Source: Corallococcus interemptor
GTDB lineage: Bacteria; Myxococcota; Myxococcia; Myxococcales; Myxococcaceae
NCBI RefSeq assembly: GCF_003668875.1
Contig: NZ_RAWM01000091.1
Location: 1-36,418, forward strand
Direction: 5' to 3'
Length of the DNA stretch: 36,418 bases
Part shown: one piece after another, positions 1-7,956 of the stretch
How the letters are laid out: each line of letters begins with the position of its first letter
Position numbering within the stretch: the stretch's first letter is position 1
The notes under the pieces: generated by a model
What the model saw: the letters and a program-made list of their open reading frames with translations, nothing else
Databases searched by the model: none
Told to the model about the DNA's origin: nothing
Made by a program: the position numbers and the translations under genes

Positions 1-624
1 CCCCCGCCCCAGGCCCCCAACCGCTACGGGCTCTACGGCGGACGGTCGCTGGGCTCCGGACACGCGGGCGTGGGCATGGAGCTGGGCTTCCCGTTCGTGT
101 CCGCGCGCGGCGTGTACGGCGTCCTGGAGCACCTGGACCTGGGGCTGGGCGTGGACACCGTCTACGGCCTGATGACGGAGCTGCGCGCCAGCGCCCGCTT
201 CACCCTGCTGGACAGCGACAACGTGAGCCTGGCCCTGGTGGTGGACGGCGGCCACGCGTTCTTCCTGCGTCCCCCGGACACGGAGGACAAGGGCGCGCGC
301 TACCTGAGCGGCCGGCGCGACTGGAACGTGGCCCCGGGGCTGGTGGCGTCCTTCCAGGGTGACAGCCCGCGCGCGTGGAGGCCGTACCTGGACGTGCGCG
401 CCCTCATGGCCTTCGACCTGGACCCCATCCAGAAGGATCCGCTGGGCGGCATCCCGCCCGCGTGGAAGCTGGATGCGTCCGTCCTCGTCCGGCTGGGCGC
501 GGAGTTTCCCGTCGGAGAGAAGACGTCCTACGCTGTCTCGCTCGGCGGAGACTTCCGCAGCCGCTCCACGGACGCGGAGTTCATGCCCACGCTGTCCGTG
601 GGCGTGGTGTCCACGCTGTTCTGA
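1..624 (+). CDS. Outer-membrane beta-barrel-like protein, 3' part
   Basis: The reading frame is open from the first base, so the gene starts outside the window and only its last 207 codons are seen. The protein alternates short hydrophobic and polar stretches rich in Gly, Tyr, Val and Leu (for example ARFTLLDSDNVSLALVVDGG and KTSYAVSLGGDFRSRST) and ends in a C-terminal Phe (VGVVSTLF). That is the pattern of an outer-membrane beta-barrel with its terminal aromatic recognition residue. No named family is recognised. A start inside the window (ATG at 70) is possible but unlikely, because the same composition continues upstream of it. gpsA follows after 35 bases on the same strand. The barrel assignment is inferred from pattern only; a periplasmic beta-rich protein is the alternative. 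Confidence 0.6.
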   Translation, partial: PPPQAPNRYGLYGGRSLGSGHAGVGMELGFPFVSARGVYGVLEHLDLGLGVDTVYGLMTELRASARFTLLDSDNVSLALVVDGGHAFFLRPPDTEDKGARYLSGRRDWNVAPGLVASFQGDSPRAWRPYLDVRALMAFDLDPIQKDPLGGIPPAWKLDASVLVRLGAEFPVGEKTSYAVSLGGDFRSRSTDAEFMPTLSVGVVSTLF

Positions 625-659
625 AAATCCCCCAACCCCTCTCGACCCGAGGTCATCTC

Positions 660-1667
660 ATGCGCGGCAGTGTCATTGGTGCAGGTTCGTTCGGAACGGC
701 GCTCGCCAACGTGCTCGCGGTGAATTGCGACGAGGTCCGCCTGTGGGGCCGTGAGCCCTCCACCGTGGAGGCCATCAACACCCTCCATGAGAACCCCACC
801 TACCTCAAGGGCATCCCCCTCTCCGAGCGCGTGCGCGCGACGACGGACCTGGAGGAGGCGCTGGCCGGCTCGGAGATGGTGGTGCTCGCCACGCCCAGCC
901 ACGCCACGCGGGAAGTGCTCGCGCGCGCCAAGAGCTTCCTGCCCAGGAGCGTGCCGCTCGTCACCGTGTCCAAGGGCATCGAGAACGGCACGCTGCTCAC
1001 CATGACGGAGCTGCTGGAGGACTGTCTGCCGGAGGAGTTCCACCCGTACGTCGCGGTGCTCTCCGGCCCCAGCTTCGCGAAGGAGCTGGCCCGCCGCATG
1101 CCCACGGTGGTGACCATCGCGTCGCACTGGGACAAGGTGGCCCAGCGGTGTCAGAAGGCGCTGCAGACGGACACCTTCCGCTCGTACACGTCCACGGACG
1201 TGGTGGGCGTGCAGTACGGCGGCGCGCTGAAGAACGTCATCGCCATCGCCGCGGGCATGGCGGACGGCCTGGGCATGGGCCACAACGCGCGCGCCGCCAT
1301 CATCACGCGCGGCCTGGCCGAAATCACGAGGCTCGCGGTGAGGAAGGGCGCCAACCCGCTGACGCTCTCCGGCCTGTCCGGCATGGGCGACCTGGTGCTC
1401 ACCTGCACGGGCGAGCTCAGCCGCAACCGCCACGTGGGCATGGAGCTGGGCAAGGGCCGCAAGCTGCCGGACATCCTCGCGGAGATGAAGGAGGTCGCCG
1501 AGGGCGTCAAGACGGCGAAGAGCGCGCGCGACCTGTCGCTCAAGACGGGCGTGGAGCTGCCCATCTGCGAGCAGGTCTACCTCATCGCCTACGAGGGCAA
1601 GAACGCCAAGATGGCGGTGGTGGACCTGATGACGCGCCAGCCGAAGTCGGAGCTGTCCGGCGTCTGA
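660..1667 (+). CDS. gpsA: Glycerol-3-phosphate dehydrogenase [NAD(P)+]
   Basis: This cytoplasmic enzyme reduces dihydroxyacetone phosphate to sn-glycerol-3-phosphate, the backbone precursor of phospholipids. The 335-residue product has the usual family length. The N-terminal Rossmann loop is GAGSFG (residues 7-12), and the catalytic lysine lies in YGGALKNVIAIAAG (K191). The family segment GLSGMGDLVLTCTG, followed by SRNRHVG, is present. ATG 660 is chosen because it places the nucleotide-binding loop at the very N-terminus and is preceded by GAGG at an 8-base spacing; the longer open frame upstream overlaps the previous gene and is not coding. The stop faces the stop of the next, opposite-strand gene only 8 bases away, and no terminator hairpin is visible between them. 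Confidence 0.96.
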   Translation: MRGSVIGAGSFGTALANVLAVNCDEVRLWGREPSTVEAINTLHENPTYLKGIPLSERVRATTDLEEALAGSEMVVLATPSHATREVLARAKSFLPRSVPLVTVSKGIENGTLLTMTELLEDCLPEEFHPYVAVLSGPSFAKELARRMPTVVTIASHWDKVAQRCQKALQTDTFRSYTSTDVVGVQYGGALKNVIAIAAGMADGLGMGHNARAAIITRGLAEITRLAVRKGANPLTLSGLSGMGDLVLTCTGELSRNRHVGMELGKGRKLPDILAEMKEVAEGVKTAKSARDLSLKTGVELPICEQVYLIAYEGKNAKMAVVDLMTRQPKSELSGV

Positions 1668-1675
1668 AGCGCGGG

Positions 1676-2137
1676 CTAGTAGCGGCGCGGCCTGGCTTCC
1701 GGGCCCGCGCCGCGCACGCGCCACACGGTGAGCCGCTCGGAGTTGGTGTGGCTCAGGACGAGCCCTTCCGTCTGCATCTCCTCCAGCAGGCGGTTCGTCT
1801 TGAGCCGGTCCAACCCGATGGTGCGGCCCAGCAGGTCTCCGGGCATGCCGCTGATGTTGTTGCGCAGCTCGTTGATGATGGCGCGCTTGAACTCGTTCTT
1901 CTGCAGGCCGTCCAGGTCCTGCGACCGCCACGAGGACAGGATGCCCCAGCCGATGAGCAGCAGCGTCACCACGGCGATGACCGGGTAGACGATGTGGCTG
2001 TTCTTCTCGAGCAGCTCGATGTAGCCGGTGGTGATGGAAGAGACAGGCCGGTCGTAGTCCGGCCCGGAGTCCTGTCCGGGCAGACCTTCGATTTGGGCCG
2101 TCAACAACGGGATGAGCAGTTTCAGCGCGGGAGCCAA
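1676..2137 (-). CDS. Single-pass membrane protein with C-terminal winged-helix-like domain
   Basis: The product is 153 residues, family not recognised. One clear membrane segment lies at about residues 49-66 (IVYPVIAVVTLLLIGWGI). After it comes a soluble part whose layout resembles a winged helix: a helix around FKRAIINELRNN, a short helix around PGDLLGRTIG, a recognition-like helix RLKTNRLLEEMQTEGLV, and a possible beta wing SHTNSERLTVWRV. If correct, this is a DNA-binding-like domain tethered to the inner membrane. The start is TTG at 2137; no ATG exists before the middle of the gene. A second TTG 11 codons downstream is an alternative. It lies 50 bases downstream of hflX on the same strand and may be cotranscribed with it. 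Domain identity is inferred from pattern. Confidence 0.7.
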   Translation of the reverse strand: MAPALKLLIPLLTAQIEGLPGQDSGPDYDRPVSSITTGYIELLEKNSHIVYPVIAVVTLLLIGWGILSSWRSQDLDGLQKNEFKRAIINELRNNISGMPGDLLGRTIGLDRLKTNRLLEEMQTEGLVLSHTNSERLTVWRVRGAGPEARPRRY

Positions 2138-2163
2138 GGCCCCCCGACTCTACGGGGAGGGCC
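2138..2163 (-). promoter_or_regulatory. GC hairpin between hflX and the downstream gene
   Basis: Read on the minus strand, GGCCCTCC (2163-2156) can pair with GGGGGGCC (2145-2138), giving 8 pairs including one G-U around a 10-base loop. It lies 24 bases after the hflX stop and ends right against the TTG start of the following gene. There is no T-run, so it is a weak terminator candidate. It could equally mask the start codon region of the downstream gene or process the message. Confidence 0.35.
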
Positions 2164-2187
2164 CCCGCGCCGACAACCCGCCCACCG

Positions 2188-3843
2188 TCACACCACGCCG
2201 ATGGACTCGGACGCACCCTCGGCGAACAGGGTGGTGTCCGCCTTGGCCAGGAGCGACGCCAGCCCGTCGCGCTTCACCGCGCTGATGGCCACGCCGCCCT
2301 TGGAGCGCAGCAGGGCCTCCACCTCGTCCTCGGACAGCTGGTCCGCCTTGTTCCAGACCATCAGGCGCGGCTTCTCCATCAGGCCCAGCGAGGCGAGGAT
2401 CTTCTCCACCGCCTCCACCTGGTCGTCGCGCGCGGGGTCGCTCGCGTCCACCACGTGCAAGAGGAGGCTTGCGTCGTACAGCTCCTCCAGCGTGGCGCGG
2501 AAGGCCGCCACCAGGTCCTTGGGCAGGTCCCGGATGAAGCCCACCGTGTCGGTGATGATGACCTCGCGCTCCTGCGGGAAGCGCAGGCGGCGGCTGGTGG
2601 GGTCCAGCGTGGCGAACAGCTTGTCCTCCGCCAGCACCTCCGCGTTGGTGATGGCGTTGAGCAGCGTGGACTTGCCCGCGTTGGTGTAGCCCACGATGGA
2701 GATGACCGGCACCTCGCGCCGGTTGCGCTGCGCCCGGCGGACGCTGCGCTCGCGGCTGATGACGTCGATGCGGCGCTCCAGGTTGGTGATGCGCTCGCGC
2801 ACGCGGCGGCGGTCGATTTCGAGCTTCGTCTCACCCGGACCGCGGCCACCCACGCCACCGCCCATGAGGCGGCTGAGTGAGTCATCCCCCTGCACCAGCC
2901 GGGGCAGCCGGTACTTCAGCTGCGCCAGCTCCACCTGCAGCTTGCCCTCGGCCGTCTGCGCGCGCTGCGCGAAGATGTCCAGGATGAGCTGCGTGCGGTC
3001 CAGGATCTTCAGGCTCGTCGCATCGCCGATGTGACGGCCCTGCGACGGGGTGAGGTCCTTGTCGAAGATGAGCAGGTCCACCATGGACTGCATGGAGCGC
3101 AGGTTCAGGTCCTCCAGCTTGCCCCGGCCGATGAGGTAGCGCGGATCCGCTTCCCGCTTCATCTGGAGCACGCTGTCCACCACCTCCACGCCCGCGGTGC
3201 GCGCCAGCTCCTTGAGCTCCGCGAGGGACGACTCCGCCCGGGCGCGGTTGCCGTCCAGGCACACCGCCACCAGGATGGCGCGCTCCTTCCCGGACACCGT
3301 GCGCGCGGCCGCGTTGCGGTTGAACTCCTCCTCCAGCGCGTCCAGCGTGGACAGGAGGTCCGGCTGCTCGCCGTGCACGGAGGGCAGGGTGGACACGTGC
3401 CAGAACTCACCCGTGCCGTTCTCCGGCACCAGGTAGGCCCAGTGCAGCACGCCGGGCAGGCCTTCGTGGCCCACGCCCACGGCCGCCACGCAGTCCAGGC
3501 GCAGCAGCGCGAGGTCCGTGAGGTCGTCCTTCGTGAGGGGTTCGCTCTTCAGGTGCGTGTGCACCAACCGCAGGCCACGCAGACGGATCTGCCCGGCGCG
3601 AGCACGGCCGATGTCCGGCAGCTCCAGCTTGTGGGCGTTGCCCACGACGACGTGCTCGATGTCGCCCTTGCGGTTGATGAGGACGCCCACCTGACGGTTG
3701 AGCTCGTGCGACAGCTCGGTGAGGTGGCGGGCAAGCTCCGCGGACACGATTTCGCGCGGATCCACGCGGCGGCGGAAGGTGTTGCGCAGCCGCTGCTGCT
3801 CGCTCGTCTTCAGGCCCAGGGTGTTGCCGTAGATTTCCTTCAA
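2188..3843 (-). CDS. hflX: Ribosome-associated GTPase HflX
   Basis: HflX is a GTPase that splits 70S/50S particles, chiefly under stress. The 551-residue product has the family's N-terminal domain, the glycine-rich linker GGGVGGRGPGETKLEIDRRR, and a G domain with G1 GYTNAGKST (about residues 385-393), G3 DTVGF and G4 NKAD. It is longer than the roughly 430-residue E. coli protein because of an N-terminal extension of the type seen in other proteobacterial HflX proteins. I chose TTG 3843 because AGGAG stands 7 bases before it and the product then begins MKEIYGNTLG; the in-frame ATG at 3885 has no such site. It is divergent from proB over 169 bases and is probably first in a two-gene unit. Confidence 0.94.
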   Translation of the reverse strand: MKEIYGNTLGLKTSEQQRLRNTFRRRVDPREIVSAELARHLTELSHELNRQVGVLINRKGDIEHVVVGNAHKLELPDIGRARAGQIRLRGLRLVHTHLKSEPLTKDDLTDLALLRLDCVAAVGVGHEGLPGVLHWAYLVPENGTGEFWHVSTLPSVHGEQPDLLSTLDALEEEFNRNAAARTVSGKERAILVAVCLDGNRARAESSLAELKELARTAGVEVVDSVLQMKREADPRYLIGRGKLEDLNLRSMQSMVDLLIFDKDLTPSQGRHIGDATSLKILDRTQLILDIFAQRAQTAEGKLQVELAQLKYRLPRLVQGDDSLSRLMGGGVGGRGPGETKLEIDRRRVRERITNLERRIDVISRERSVRRAQRNRREVPVISIVGYTNAGKSTLLNAITNAEVLAEDKLFATLDPTSRRLRFPQEREVIITDTVGFIRDLPKDLVAAFRATLEELYDASLLLHVVDASDPARDDQVEAVEKILASLGLMEKPRLMVWNKADQLSEDEVEALLRSKGGVAISAVKRDGLASLLAKADTTLFAEGASESIGVV

Positions 3844-4012
3844 ACCGTTTCTCCTGGCGCGGACATCGAAGCGTCCTCGCCGCATTCAAGACATTGGATG
3901 GACAGGGGCCGTCCGCGTTTCATGACAACCGCCCCGGTTTTCCGCCTGCCACGAAGCCTGGTGAACAACCGGCCGCGCGCGTCCTTTCCCGTTCCAGCCT
4001 ACGCTGCCCGCC

Positions 4013-5137
4013 GTGACTGATTCCGCACGCAATGCCCTGCGCGGGGCCCGCCGCGTGGTGGTGAAGATTGGAACCAACGCGCTGACCAGCGCCACGGGCC
4101 GCTTCAACCGCGCCCACTTCGACGCGCTGGGCCAGGACCTGCTGTGGGCCGCCGGGGGCCGGGAACTGGTGGTGGTGTCCAGCGGCGCCATCGCGCTGGG
4201 CATGGAGCGGCTGGGGCTGCCCGCGCGCCCCCGGGACATCCCGGGCAAGCAGGCGTGCGCGGCGGTGGGGCAGAGCCGCCTGATGCAGGCGTACGAGGAG
4301 GCCTTCGGCCACGCGGCCCGGACGGTGGCCCAGGTGCTGCTCACCCACGAGGACGTGCAGGAGCGCCGGCGCTACCTCAACGTGAAGCACACGCTGGAGC
4401 GCCTGCTGGCCGCGAGCGTGGTGCCGGTCATCAACGAGAACGACACCGTGTCCGTGGATGAGCTGAAGTTCGGCGACAACGACACCCTGGCCAGCCTGGT
4501 GGCCGGCGTGGTGGAGGCGGACGCGCTGGTGCTCCTCTCCGACGTGGAGGGGCTCTACACCGCCGACCCGCGCAAGGACGCCGAAGCGCGCCTGATGCCC
4601 GCCGTGCCGCGCGTCACGGCCGAAGTGCTGGCCCTGGCCGGCGACGCCACCAGCGCGGTGGGCACGGGCGGCATGGCGTCCAAGGTTCGCGCCGCCGCTC
4701 GCGCCGCGGAGCTGGGCATCCCCTGCGTCATCACCTCCGGCGCGGTGCCCGGCCGCCTGCGCGGCGTGCTCCAGGGGGAAGAAGTGGGCACGCTCTTCGA
4801 GCCCGCCGGACGCCGCAGCGCGCGCACCGCATGGATCGCCCACGCGTTGAGGCCCCGGGGCCGGCTGGTGGTGGACGCGGGCGCGAAAGAGGCCATCGTC
4901 ACCGGCAAGCGCAGCCTCCTGCCCAGCGGCGTGACGGGCGTGGAGGGGGACTTCGGCCGGGGCGACCCGGTGGACCTCACGGACGGCACCGGGACGGTGT
5001 TCGCCCGGGGGCTGTCCACCTACGACGCCAACGAACTCAAGCGCATCGCCGGGCGGCGGAGCGCGGACATCGAGGCGGTGCTGGGCTACCGCTACCTGGA
5101 TGAAGCCGTGCACCGCGACGACCTGGCGGTGCTGTAG
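4013..5137 (+). CDS. proB: Glutamate 5-kinase
   Basis: It phosphorylates glutamate to gamma-glutamyl phosphate, the first step of proline synthesis, in the cytoplasm. The 374-residue product has the amino-acid-kinase domain (VVVKIGTNAL near the N-terminus, VVVSSGAIALG, VPVINENDTVS, FGDNDTLASLVA, GTGGMASKVRAA). A C-terminal PUA domain from about residue 277 is retained, as in most full-length ProB. The start is GTG 4013, and no Shine-Dalgarno sequence lies in the 20 bases before it. A TACGCT box at 4000-4005 would put transcription start at the GTG, so a leaderless message is possible, although no good -35 box is seen. proA is not adjacent in this window. The neighbour downstream is convergent, 30 bases away. 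Confidence 0.95.
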   Translation: MTDSARNALRGARRVVVKIGTNALTSATGRFNRAHFDALGQDLLWAAGGRELVVVSSGAIALGMERLGLPARPRDIPGKQACAAVGQSRLMQAYEEAFGHAARTVAQVLLTHEDVQERRRYLNVKHTLERLLAASVVPVINENDTVSVDELKFGDNDTLASLVAGVVEADALVLLSDVEGLYTADPRKDAEARLMPAVPRVTAEVLALAGDATSAVGTGGMASKVRAAARAAELGIPCVITSGAVPGRLRGVLQGEEVGTLFEPAGRRSARTAWIAHALRPRGRLVVDAGAKEAIVTGKRSLLPSGVTGVEGDFGRGDPVDLTDGTGTVFARGLSTYDANELKRIAGRRSADIEAVLGYRYLDEAVHRDDLAVL

Positions 5138-5167
5138 CCCCGGTCCGCGCAAGGGCCGCCTGGATGC

Positions 5168-5641
5168 CTAGATGGAAGAAGAGACCGTCTTCACGGTGCC
5201 GGACGCCGGCTCCGTGAGCCGCATCAGCGCGCGGAACTCCGGGGAGTCCACCTTCATCAGGAGCAGCGAGACCTCCAGCTCCCCCGGCACCCGGCCCAGC
5301 TGGAGCTTGCGCTCCTGGCCGTGCAGCAGGGCCAGCTGCGAGTGGCCTTCGCCTTCCGGCAGGGACAGGTCCACCTGGAGCTGGAACGAGTCGCCCTCGC
5401 CCTTGGGCGTGAGCACCAGCCGGTAGTCCGGGACCGTGGCGCCTGGACGGCGGCGCTCGGCGCGCAGCGTGCGGCCCGCCTCGCCCAGCAGCTTGGGCTG
5501 GGCGATCAGCCGGCCGTCGCGCCGGACCTCCAGCGCGAAGTAGAGCGGTTCGTTGCGGGCCTGCGCCGGGGTGGAGACGAAGGCCAGCAGCACCAGCGCC
5601 AGCCCGGGAAGCCACTTCTTCAGCAGGGAGGTGCGGTCCAT
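5168..5641 (-). CDS. Small exported protein of unknown function
   Basis: The product is 157 residues with a clear Sec signal peptide: MDRTSLLKKW followed by LPGLALVLLAFVST and a cleavage-like PAQARN near residue 26. The mature part is a roughly 130-residue beta-rich domain with alternating strands (LYFALEVRRDGRLIAQPKLL, FQLQVDLSLPEG, LEVSLLLMKVDS) and no cysteines or recognised catalytic motif. I do not recognise the family. ATG 5641 is chosen because GAGG lies 11 bases before it and it places the signal sequence at the N-terminus; a longer frame to 5782 adds 47 residues that would bury the signal. A periplasmic or outer-membrane-associated location is inferred. Its stop faces that of proB. 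Confidence 0.75.
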   Translation of the reverse strand: MDRTSLLKKWLPGLALVLLAFVSTPAQARNEPLYFALEVRRDGRLIAQPKLLGEAGRTLRAERRRPGATVPDYRLVLTPKGEGDSFQLQVDLSLPEGEGHSQLALLHGQERKLQLGRVPGELEVSLLLMKVDSPEFRALMRLTEPASGTVKTVSSSI

Positions 5642-5998
5642 GGTCGAGCCCTCGTCAAGCTTCAGTCCGCCGCGTCGGCCCCACGGCAGCCAGCAAAGCC
5701 TCCAGGAGGCCCGCTGTCGCTTCTCACCCAAATCGGCAATGTCCAAGGAATAACCCAGACGCGCGCCGAGTGCGAGCCCCACGCCCGGGGTTGTCTGCTG
5801 GCTTGCGGACGAAACGAGGGGTACATGGCGATACCTGCTTGCCTGTTCAGGTTGGGGCGGCTATCCCCCTTGGACGGAGCCAGCCCTCTTCGCTGTTCCC
5901 TTTCTGTTCGTTTCCAGCCCTGCCCCCTTCTCCCACCCCGGAAGTCCCCGGTCTCTTGATCTCCCGGGTCCTGTCCGCCATGGTCGTTGATCACCTGA
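5642..5998. other. Divergent intergenic region, 357 bases
   Basis: No gene is supported here. It separates a minus-strand exported protein from the plus-strand WYL operon and should hold both promoters. GCCTCCAGGAGGC at 5698-5710 is a perfect 13-base inverted repeat 57 bases upstream of the exported-protein start and could be an operator. On the plus strand TTGCCT (5839-5844) and TATCCC (5862-5867) are 17 bases apart, a mediocre sigma-70-type pair about 130 bases before the first WYL gene. No Shine-Dalgarno sequence precedes ATG 5999. Confidence 0.4.
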
Positions 5999-7024
5999 AT
6001 GGACCGCACGGAACGCATCCTTGATCTCGTGGCACTGCTGCTCGACGCGCGGGAACCCATCTCGTGGGCCGAGCTGCGTGAGCACTTCCCCGCGGACTAC
6101 GGCGGGTCGGACGACGCCGCTGAACGCAAGTTCGAGCGCGACAAGGCGGAGCTCGTCGAGCTGGGCTTCCCCTTGAGCTACGTGCAGGGCGACGACGAGC
6201 GGCGCGACGGCTACCTCGTCGACCGCGACGTCTACTACCTGCCGGAGGCGGACCTCACGAAGGAGGAGCTGGCCGTGCTCTACGCCGCCGGCTCCGCCGC
6301 GCTGGCGTCCGGCGCGTTCCCCGGCCGCGACGACCTGGCGCACGCGCTGCGGAAGATCGGCTTCTTCGCCGGCGAATCCCTGCCCACCCCGCGCGTGCGC
6401 ATGGAGCTGGGCACCGGCCAGCAGGGCCAGGAGAAGGAGGTCTCCGCCCGCCTGGAGCAGCTGTGGGACGCGTGCTCCGCGCACAAGTGGGTGCAGATCA
6501 CCTACGGCAGCCCGCGCAAGGACGGCGTCACGGAGCGGCGCGTGGACCCGTACGGCCTCGCGCTCAGGCGCGGCGTCTGGACGCTGGTGGGCTACTGCCA
6601 CCTGCGCCAGGGCCTGCGCACCTTCCACGTCCACCGCATCCGGGAGCTGAAGGTGAACACCGCCCGGCCGCGCACGCCGGACTTCGAGGTGCCGGCGGAC
6701 TTCTCGCTGGACGCCCACGTGGCCTACTTCCCGTGGCAGTACCGCTTCCATGAGCCCCTGGAGGTGACGCTCCAGTTGACCGGGCCGCAGGCCTCGCGCG
6801 CGGGGTCGCTGTTCCCGGGCGCGGCGCTGGAGCCGGTGTCGGAAGGGGTCGTGCGGGCCCGCTTCCCGGTGACGTTCCTGGACGGGCTGACGCGCTTCGT
6901 CCTGTCGCTGGGGCAGGACTGCCGCGTCGAAGGGCCTCCGGCGGCGCGCGAGCGCCTGGAACAGATGGCCGCGAACATCCTGGCGAAGCACACGCCAGTC
7001 GAAGGCGAGCGGGTGAGCGCATGA
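5999..7024 (+). CDS. WYL-domain transcriptional regulator, first of a PafB/PafC-like pair
   Basis: The 341-residue product has an N-terminal DNA-binding helix-turn-helix region (about 1-60: RTERILDLVALLLDA, ISWAELREHF, AERKFERDKAELVELGFPL), a linker, and a WYL domain (about 150-225). The WYL core reads GVWTLVGYCH and RTFHVHRIREL, so the signature triplet is W-T-L at residues 194-196, not W-Y-L. A C-terminal WCX-like extension follows. WYL domains bind ligands or nucleic acid in regulators such as actinobacterial PafB, PafC and DriD. This gene overlaps the next WYL gene by 4 bases (ATGA), as expected for obligate partners. No ribosome site precedes ATG 5999. The family is firm; the inducing signal and targets are unknown. 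Confidence 0.88.
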   Translation: MDRTERILDLVALLLDAREPISWAELREHFPADYGGSDDAAERKFERDKAELVELGFPLSYVQGDDERRDGYLVDRDVYYLPEADLTKEELAVLYAAGSAALASGAFPGRDDLAHALRKIGFFAGESLPTPRVRMELGTGQQGQEKEVSARLEQLWDACSAHKWVQITYGSPRKDGVTERRVDPYGLALRRGVWTLVGYCHLRQGLRTFHVHRIRELKVNTARPRTPDFEVPADFSLDAHVAYFPWQYRFHEPLEVTLQLTGPQASRAGSLFPGAALEPVSEGVVRARFPVTFLDGLTRFVLSLGQDCRVEGPPAARERLEQMAANILAKHTPVEGERVSA

Positions 7025-7950
7025 GCAACGTCCACGAGCGGCTGCGCCGCCTGCTGTTCCTCGTCCCCTACGTCTCCAAGCACCCCGGCGTCACCGTGGA
7101 GGCCCTGGCCAGGGCCCTCAACATCAGCCGCGAGGACCTGCTGGAGGAGCTGGACCTGCTCACCTGCGTGGGCCGGCCGCCCTTCAACCCGGACGACTAC
7201 GTCGACATCTACGTGGACAACGACCGCGTCTACGTGGACCTGGATCAGCGCCTGACCGCGCCGCCCCGGCTCACCGCCGGCGAGGCCGCGGCCCTGGCCG
7301 CCGCGGCGGAGCTGTTGCGCCCGGCCACTGGCGATGCGCTCCAGAGCGCCGTCACCAAGCTGGAGGGCATCATCCCGCCCGCGGCCCGCGAGCGCTTCCG
7401 GGACATGTACCGGAAGATCGACGCCTCCGCGGACGCGCCCCCGGCGCTGGGGCCGCTCACCCGCGCCATCCTGGAGCGGCTGGAGGTGACGTTCGGCTAC
7501 GCCAGCCCCGGCCGCCCCACGGAGCCGCGCCGGGTGCGCCCCTATGAGCTGCTCAGCCACCGCGGCCAGTGGTACCTCCAGGGCTTCTGCCACACCCGTC
7601 AGGACGCGCGCCTGTTCCGGCTGGACCGCATGGAGGACCTGTCCGTCACCACCACGGCCTTCCAGCCCCCGCCGGATGCCCGCGCGGACGTGCCCAACCC
7701 GGCTCGCAGCGCCAGCGAGGCCTCCGTCCGGGTTCGCTTCACCCCGACGGCCGCACCCTACGTGAAGGAGCGCTTTGGCCCGGACGCCCGCCCGCTCGCC
7801 GACGGAGGGGTGGAGGTGCGGGTGGCCGGAGACAGTGAGCGCTGGCTCACGCAGTGGGTGCTATCCTTCGGCGGAGAGGCGGAGGTGCTGGAGCCGGCGA
7901 GCGCGCGCGCCGCCGTTGCCCGAGCCGTACATGCCTCGATAGGCTCCTAG
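7021..7950 (+). CDS. WYL-domain transcriptional regulator, second of a PafB/PafC-like pair
   Basis: The 309-residue product is built like its upstream neighbour. It has an N-terminal HTH-type region (about 1-55: HERLRRLLFLVPYVSKHPG, VTVEALARALNISREDLLEEL), a hydrophobic middle part (LTAGEAAALAAAAELL) and a WYL domain with the intact triplet W184-Y185-L186 in GQWYLQGFCH. Next comes RLFRLDRMEDL, which carries the arginines typical of the WYL ligand pocket, and then a C-terminal WCX-like region. Resemblance to PafC is strongest in the N-terminal 60 residues. Its ATG overlaps the stop of the first WYL gene (ATGA), so translation is coupled, and the FHA gene starts 6 bases after its stop. A heterodimeric regulator is inferred by analogy with PafBC. 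Confidence 0.88.
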   Translation: MSNVHERLRRLLFLVPYVSKHPGVTVEALARALNISREDLLEELDLLTCVGRPPFNPDDYVDIYVDNDRVYVDLDQRLTAPPRLTAGEAAALAAAAELLRPATGDALQSAVTKLEGIIPPAARERFRDMYRKIDASADAPPALGPLTRAILERLEVTFGYASPGRPTEPRRVRPYELLSHRGQWYLQGFCHTRQDARLFRLDRMEDLSVTTTAFQPPPDARADVPNPARSASEASVRVRFTPTAAPYVKERFGPDARPLADGGVEVRVAGDSERWLTQWVLSFGGEAEVLEPASARAAVARAVHASIGS

Positions 7951-7956
7951 GACGAC

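Noticed and set aside
4013-5137. proB and ggt as part of one glutamate/proline operon
   Set aside because: They are more than 25 kb apart and on opposite strands, and proA is not in the window.
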